Shown: positions 7,288-10,621 of the stretch, piece by piece
How the letters are laid out: every line of letters begins with the position of its first letter
How positions within the stretch are numbered: position 1 is the first letter of the stretch
Assembly (NCBI GenBank): GCA_900551585.1
Contig: URWU01000033.1
Span: forward strand, 1-10,621
Source: an uncultured Alphaproteobacteria bacterium
Lineage (GTDB): Bacteria; Pseudomonadota; Alphaproteobacteria; RF32; CAG-239
DNA: 10,621 nt
Direction of reading: 5' to 3'
Position numbers and translations under genes: made by a program
The notes under the pieces: generated by a model
Told to the model about the DNA's origin: nothing
What the model saw: the letters and a program-made list of their open reading frames with translations, nothing else
The model's database searches: none

Positions 7288-8577
7288 ATGGCTAAAGCAG
7301 TAAGTACCATATCCGAGAAATATCTGTTGGAAGCGCTGGACCGCGTCGCCCGCAATCCGAGCGGCTATTCGGTTTTGTATGTTAATGTCTCGAAACTCAA
7401 ACCGAAAAACCGCCACCCCGAATTTGTGAAGATTTTTGCCAAATTATTTGACAGTGTGACCGGCGATACCAAAGGAACGCTGTTTGTTTTGGCAAACGGC
7501 GATTTTGCGATTTTGGGCAAAGATATTACCCATGAGACGGTTGATGCCGCGGTCAAAAAACTGCGTGACGGCCTGTCTTCCGATCCGATTGTGCATACAC
7601 ATGACAGTCATGACTTTTTTGAAATTTATGATTTTCCGTTAGATTTGCCGACTTTTTACTGCTATATTGAAGAAATGATGCAGAATGCTGCGGTTAATGT
7701 GCAGCAGGAAGAATTTAATAAAAAACGTCCGGTTAATGCCGGTGAGATTGAAGATTTAATCAGGGCTCTTGATGATATCGATATTGCTGAGATTGTCAAA
7801 CGGCAAAGCGTTTTGCGGATTAAAGGCGCCGGCAAGTTTGAGGTGATGTTTCAGGAGTTTTTTGTTGCCGTCAAAGACTTGAGCCGCCAGTTCGATGCTG
7901 ATTTGGATTTGGTTGCCAACCGCTGGCTGTTTTCTTATTTGACCCAGACTCTGGACAAGAAAACCATGGAAGCGTTTTTTGCTTCCGATATTCAGAACTG
8001 GCCGAAAGAAATCAGTTTGAACCTGAACTTATCTTCGGTTTTTTCCAAAGAATTTGTAAATTTTGCCAAGAACTTTGTTAAGCCCGGCCAAAAGATTGTG
8101 GTTGAAGTTCAGTTAATGGACGTGTTCAACAATCTGCCGCTGTATTTTCAAGCCAAAGAAATTCTGCGCCGCGGCGGCCACAAGCTTTTGATTGATGCGA
8201 TGTCGCCGTCGGCTTTGAAAATGCTGAACATCACCAAAATTGATCCGGATATGATTAAGATTTTCTGGGAGCCGCTGTTGTCTTATGATTTGGACAATCA
8301 GGATTTGAAAAAAGCTATTGAGCATTTGGGAAAAGAGAATGTGATTTTGGCCAAATGTGATAACGAGCAATCAATTAAATGGGGCGTTAAATACGGGATT
8401 ACCGCTTTTCAGGGGCCGTATATTGATAATTTGGAAGTGGCAATGCTGCGCAACCGCTGTTTGCACGCGGCGGAATGCGGTGCGGTTAACTGCCTGAAAC
8501 GCAAACGTCTGCTGGCCGGATATTTCCGCGACGAATGCCAGAGTAAAGACCTTTTGGAAGACTTGTTGCAGGGATAA
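7288..8577 (+). CDS. Degenerate GGDEF-EAL-like protein, first paralogue
   Basis: A 429-aa protein with no signal peptide or membrane segment. The N-terminal half (about 15-130) ends in a strand-turn-strand LANGDFAIL (D72), which looks like a worn GGDEF site. The C-terminal part (about 172-400) has the landmarks of an EAL fold: LNLNLSS for the NVS motif, VEVQL (E273) for EITE, LLIDAMS (D303) for IDDFG, DPDMIKIF for D-x-IKID, and FQGPYI (Q375) near the end. The second Asp of DDFG and the AEGVE glutamate are not preserved (AKCDNE), so phosphodiesterase activity is unlikely. A c-di-GMP binding or protein-scaffold role is possible but not shown. The start is the ATG at 7288 because the promoter at 7224-7252 leaves only this start with a normal leader; the in-frame TTG at 7261 would add nine residues. 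Its paralogue begins 6 bases downstream. Confidence 0.8.
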   Translation: MAKAVSTISEKYLLEALDRVARNPSGYSVLYVNVSKLKPKNRHPEFVKIFAKLFDSVTGDTKGTLFVLANGDFAILGKDITHETVDAAVKKLRDGLSSDPIVHTHDSHDFFEIYDFPLDLPTFYCYIEEMMQNAAVNVQQEEFNKKRPVNAGEIEDLIRALDDIDIAEIVKRQSVLRIKGAGKFEVMFQEFFVAVKDLSRQFDADLDLVANRWLFSYLTQTLDKKTMEAFFASDIQNWPKEISLNLNLSSVFSKEFVNFAKNFVKPGQKIVVEVQLMDVFNNLPLYFQAKEILRRGGHKLLIDAMSPSALKMLNITKIDPDMIKIFWEPLLSYDLDNQDLKKAIEHLGKENVILAKCDNEQSIKWGVKYGITAFQGPYIDNLEVAMLRNRCLHAAECGAVNCLKRKRLLAGYFRDECQSKDLLEDLLQG

Positions 8578-8583
8578 TGGCTG

Positions 8584-9846
8584 ATGGTTATTTTTAATAA
8601 AAATCCGGAAAAGACAACGACCAAAAAAGATACGATTATTTTGGATTATCTGCGCAAAATCGAAAAAGATATTGAGCAGTATCAGGCTTTGTATATGTTT
8701 ACCAGCAAGTTGCAAAATCAGAGCCTGCGTTCGGCGCAGCGCCAGTCGCTGATTGAGACTTTTGAAAATGTCATCAAAAAAAGCGGCGGTGAAATTTTTG
8801 CTCTGCCCAATGATGATATGGTGGTGATTTTTAACAGCTTGTCTCATGATGAGATTTTGGCTTGTCTGGTTAAAGTCCGCTTTATTTTTCATGATGATCC
8901 GCTTATCCGCAATGCCGTTGATTTGCTGCAGGTCGGCTTTGCCAAAATTTATCCTTTGTCAAGCGAGGCCGAGGCATTTAAAACAGCGGTCAAAGAGACG
9001 GTTAACAGTGCCGGAAATGACAAGACCGAGAATAAGCCGGCGGCTAAACCGAGCGGCGGTTTTATAGGGGGTGTCCGCAAACTGCGCCGCGAATTGACGC
9101 CGTCTATGCTGGCAAAAATGCAAAAGGCTTTGTCAATGATGGATTTTTCAAGTCTTATCCGCCGCCAGTCGGTTTGTGCGGTGATTGGCAAGTCTCCTCC
9201 GCAGATGATTTTTGATGAGGTGTTTGTTTCGATTGCCGATTTGCGTGATATGCTTATGCCGGATGTAGACTTAACATCTAATCCGTGGCTGTTTATGTAT
9301 CTGACCGAAACGCTAGATAAACGTGTTTTAGTCAGTGTCAGCCGCCATGATGACGGGTCGCTGACCAGTAATTTCAGCCTGAACCTTAATGTGTCGACGA
9401 TTTTATCGGACGAATTTTTGGAGTTTGATGAAAATATCAATCCGTCGCAGCGTTCGACGATTGTTTTGGAATTACAGCTGACAGATATTTTCAGTGATAT
9501 TAAGGCTTTTATTTTAGCCAAGACTTTTGCGCAGTACCGTGGTTATAAAATCTGCATTGACGGTATTACGGTTGACAAGCTTCAATATATTGACCGTGAA
9601 CATCTTGACGGCGATTTAATCAAGATTATCTGGCATCCGTCTTTTATGGATATTATCAAGGAAGACAAGCATTTCACCGATTATGTCAATAAAGCCGAGC
9701 GTGCCCGTATGATTCTTTGCCGTGTTGATGATCCGCAGGCCGTAGAAGTCGGAAATTCCCTCGGCATTAATCTTTACCAAGGGCGCTATATTCAGCGTCT
9801 GCTGGCGTCACAGCCCAGGAAGACTATTTTTAACATCAAACGGTAA
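8584..9846 (+). CDS. Degenerate GGDEF-EAL-like protein, second paralogue
   Basis: A 420-aa cytoplasmic protein, clearly paralogous to its upstream neighbour. Shared blocks include RQSV, the pattern W-L-F-x-Y-L-T-x-T-L-D-K, SLNLN, V-x-E-x-QL-x-D-x-F, LIKI(I/F)W and (Y/F)QG-x-YI. The N-terminal half has PNDDMVVIF (75-83) at the GGDEF position. A charged, Pro/Ala-rich linker (about 135-165) leads into the EAL-like part (about 193-405), where DDFG is reduced to CIDGIT and the AEGVE position reads CRVDDP. The key metal and catalytic acids are thus even more eroded than in the first copy, and the protein is probably non-catalytic. It starts 6 bases after its neighbour's stop, with AGGGA about 11 bases upstream, so the two are co-transcribed. 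Transcription ends at the terminator at 9980-10028. Confidence 0.8.
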   Translation: MVIFNKNPEKTTTKKDTIILDYLRKIEKDIEQYQALYMFTSKLQNQSLRSAQRQSLIETFENVIKKSGGEIFALPNDDMVVIFNSLSHDEILACLVKVRFIFHDDPLIRNAVDLLQVGFAKIYPLSSEAEAFKTAVKETVNSAGNDKTENKPAAKPSGGFIGGVRKLRRELTPSMLAKMQKALSMMDFSSLIRRQSVCAVIGKSPPQMIFDEVFVSIADLRDMLMPDVDLTSNPWLFMYLTETLDKRVLVSVSRHDDGSLTSNFSLNLNVSTILSDEFLEFDENINPSQRSTIVLELQLTDIFSDIKAFILAKTFAQYRGYKICIDGITVDKLQYIDREHLDGDLIKIIWHPSFMDIIKEDKHFTDYVNKAERARMILCRVDDPQAVEVGNSLGINLYQGRYIQRLLASQPRKTIFNIKR

Positions 9847-9979
9847 AAGTCGTTTGGCGGGTGACTCAAGCAGAAATTGTGGCTGAAAGCTTCCGTATGT
9901 ACTTACTGTAGATGTGGTGCTTTCATCTTATAATCTTATTATTCCTCTTGTTATCTGAATTTTATAAAACCTTAGATAA
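9847..9979. other. Intergenic spacer without a supported gene
   Basis: About 130 bases between the second EAL-like gene and the shared terminator. The short open frame running through it on the plus strand (from 9912) crosses the terminator, has no ribosome site and no recognisable protein. A lone TATAAT at 9929-9934 lacks a good -35 element. I see nothing I can name here. Confidence 0.5.
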
Positions 9980-10028
9980 ATACAAAAAACGCTCCGGACA
10001 GAAAGTGTCTGAGGAGCGTTTTTTGTAT
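9980..10028. terminator. Bidirectional intrinsic terminator between convergent genes
   Basis: An inverted repeat of 16 bp: 9980-9995 (ATACAAAAAACGCTCC) pairs perfectly with 10013-10028. A further inner helix is GACA (9997-10000) with TGTC (10006-10009) around the loop GAAAG. The GC-rich part of the stem is flanked by A6 on the left and T6 on the right, so it can end transcripts on both strands. It sits between the stop of the second EAL-like gene (9846) and the stop of the Cys-rich gene (10042), exactly where a shared terminator is expected. Confidence 0.9.
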
Positions 10029-10041
10029 CTGCGGTTTGGTC

Positions 10042-10621
10042 CTAAGAGCATTCACCGAACTGGTTGCCGCTTTCATCTGAGCATTTCAGTGTGAAAATCA
10101 TTCCCTTGGCTGAACAGGTTGCCGGCGTGTCTTCATAGTTGCATTCTGAAAGGCAGATTGAGCCAAATGTTTGGCCGCCGCATTCGCAGGTTTCTCCGCC
10201 GACTATTTTTCCGGGACAACTAGAAGAAGATATAAAACCTTTGCAAGGGGCGTCATTTTGATACGAGGCATTACATATGTCATAAGAACTGTAATAGGTC
10301 TTACCATCTAGGGCAGTACAGGATGCTGCCGTTGAAGATATATAAGATCCTGTGCTCGAATAACATCTATTATAATTTCTATCCCATATTTTATTAGTAC
10401 AGCTCTCTTCCGGGCGATATCTGTATGTGCAAGTTTCTTTACATTCTTTATAATAGGTTTCGCCGCCGCATTCGCATTTTTCCGAAGTTGTATCAAAACC
10501 TCCGGCTGCTTTACAACTAGAAGAAGATTTGAAACCTTTGCAAGGGGCGTCATTTTGATACGAGGAATTACATATGTCATAAGAACTGTAATAGGTCTTA
10601 CCATCTAGGGCAGTACAGGAT
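10042..10621 (-). CDS. Cys-rich repeat protein, C-terminal part only
   Basis: An open frame entering from the right edge and ending at TAG (10044-10042), with 192 residues visible. It contains 21 cysteines (about 11%), many Ser, Tyr and Gly, and two module types in tandem. Module one is SCTALDGKTYY...DICN...NDAPCKGF...SSSSC; it appears twice, 99 residues apart. Module two is CECGG-x6-C-x3-C and also appears twice, with variations. Such composition implies an exported, disulfide-bonded surface or secreted protein, but the N-terminus with any signal or anchor lies outside the window. I recall similar Cys-rich repeat proteins from gut alphaproteobacterial metagenomes, which is memory rather than a search. 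No enzyme motif is visible and the function is unknown. Codon use (CTA, ATA and AGA appear) differs from the hydrogenase and kinase genes, which may hint at fast evolution or transfer. Confidence 0.8.
   Translation of the reverse strand, partial: SCTALDGKTYYSSYDICNSSYQNDAPCKGFKSSSSCKAAGGFDTTSEKCECGGETYYKECKETCTYRYRPEESCTNKIWDRNYNRCYSSTGSYISSTAASCTALDGKTYYSSYDICNASYQNDAPCKGFISSSSCPGKIVGGETCECGGQTFGSICLSECNYEDTPATCSAKGMIFTLKCSDESGNQFGECS
10216..10324 (-). repeat. 109-bp direct repeat, copy A (inside Cys-rich gene)
   Basis: This segment recurs 297 bases (99 codons) downstream at 10513-10621, in the same frame of the Cys-rich gene. The two copies differ at only three positions (two changes near the left end, one in the Asn-Ala/Asn-Ser codon), including near-complete identity at silent sites. 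It encodes the SCTALDGKTYY...SSSSC module. The identity suggests recent duplication or gene conversion. Confidence 0.93.
10513..10621 (-). repeat. 109-bp direct repeat, copy B, cut by the window end
   Basis: Second copy of the repeat at 10216-10324. The match continues to the very last base of the window, so the true repeat may be longer and more copies may follow. An assembly breaking at this point would be expected for short-read data. Confidence 0.93.

Noticed and set aside
8371..9521. Open frames on the minus strand opposite the EAL-like genes (8371-8892 and 8949-9521)
   Set aside because: Both lie opposite the plus-strand paralogues, whose mutual similarity shows the plus strand is the coding one.
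9929..10024. Possible small RNA from TATAAT at 9929 to the terminator
   Set aside because: There is no acceptable -35 element at normal spacing and no conserved RNA fold that I recognise.
9912..10094. 60-residue open frame on the plus strand
   Set aside because: It runs through the terminator hairpin and into the antisense of the Cys-rich gene, with no ribosome site.
10308..10604. Met-initiated 98-residue frame on the minus strand
   Set aside because: It is out of frame with the repeated Cys-rich modules, which continue to the window edge and end at a proper stop before the terminator.
1..10621. CRISPR array, tRNA, rRNA or insertion sequence
   Set aside because: No regularly spaced short repeats, no cloverleaf-like or rRNA-like segments, and no transposase gene or terminal inverted repeats were seen. 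The only transposon sequence is the Tn5 mosaic end in the adapter.

Overview
The window looks like one complete metagenome-type contig of about 10.6 kb. It begins with a sequencing adapter (positions 5-70) and ends inside a near-identical repeat. The organism appears to be an anaerobic or fermentative, Gram-negative bacterium. The evidence is oxygen-sensitive [FeFe] hydrogenases, a proteobacterial-style hybrid histidine kinase with an HDFNN H-box, and a Cys-rich repeat protein. My best guess is an uncultivated host-associated (gut-type) alphaproteobacterium of the kind often labelled 'Azospirillum CAG' or RF32. That is inference from gene style only; no marker gene is present.

Left half, minus strand (4997 down to 71): a tightly packed five-gene hydrogenase operon read leftward from a strong sigma70-type promoter (TTGCCA-17 bp-TATAAT, 5064-5036). 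The order is: a small thioredoxin-fold [2Fe-2S] ferredoxin; a group C (putative H2-sensing) [FeFe] hydrogenase with ferredoxin, H-cluster, 4Fe-4S and PAS modules (HydS-like); a SpoIIE/PP2C-type phosphatase whose ATG directly abuts the hydS stop; a second small [2Fe-2S] ferredoxin; and a group B-like [FeFe] hydrogenase cut off by the adapter. The likely logic is that the catalytic hydrogenase makes or uses H2, the sensory one reads H2 or redox state, and the phosphatase carries the signal to an unseen phosphoprotein.

Right half, plus strand (5161 to 9846): divergently transcribed. First comes a hybrid sensor kinase with a periplasmic SBP_bac_3-like domain, one membrane segment, HisKA, HATPase and a receiver domain. 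It is followed by a pair of paralogous cytoplasmic proteins with eroded GGDEF-like and EAL-like halves, which have their own promoter (TTGATA-17 bp-TATAAT, 7224-7252). They look like catalytically dead c-di-GMP-family proteins, perhaps binding or scaffold proteins.

Right edge (10621 down to 10042): the C-terminal 192 residues of a Cys-rich (21 Cys) repeat protein on the minus strand, separated from the EAL-like genes by a convergent, probably bidirectional terminator at 9980-10028. Its two 109-bp repeat copies differ at only three bases, and the contig stops exactly within the second copy.

The candidate system of interest is the combination of a hydrogen-sensing hydrogenase and phosphatase operon, a divergent sensor kinase and a tandem degenerate GGDEF-EAL pair. 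A functional link between the two halves is inferred only from adjacency.
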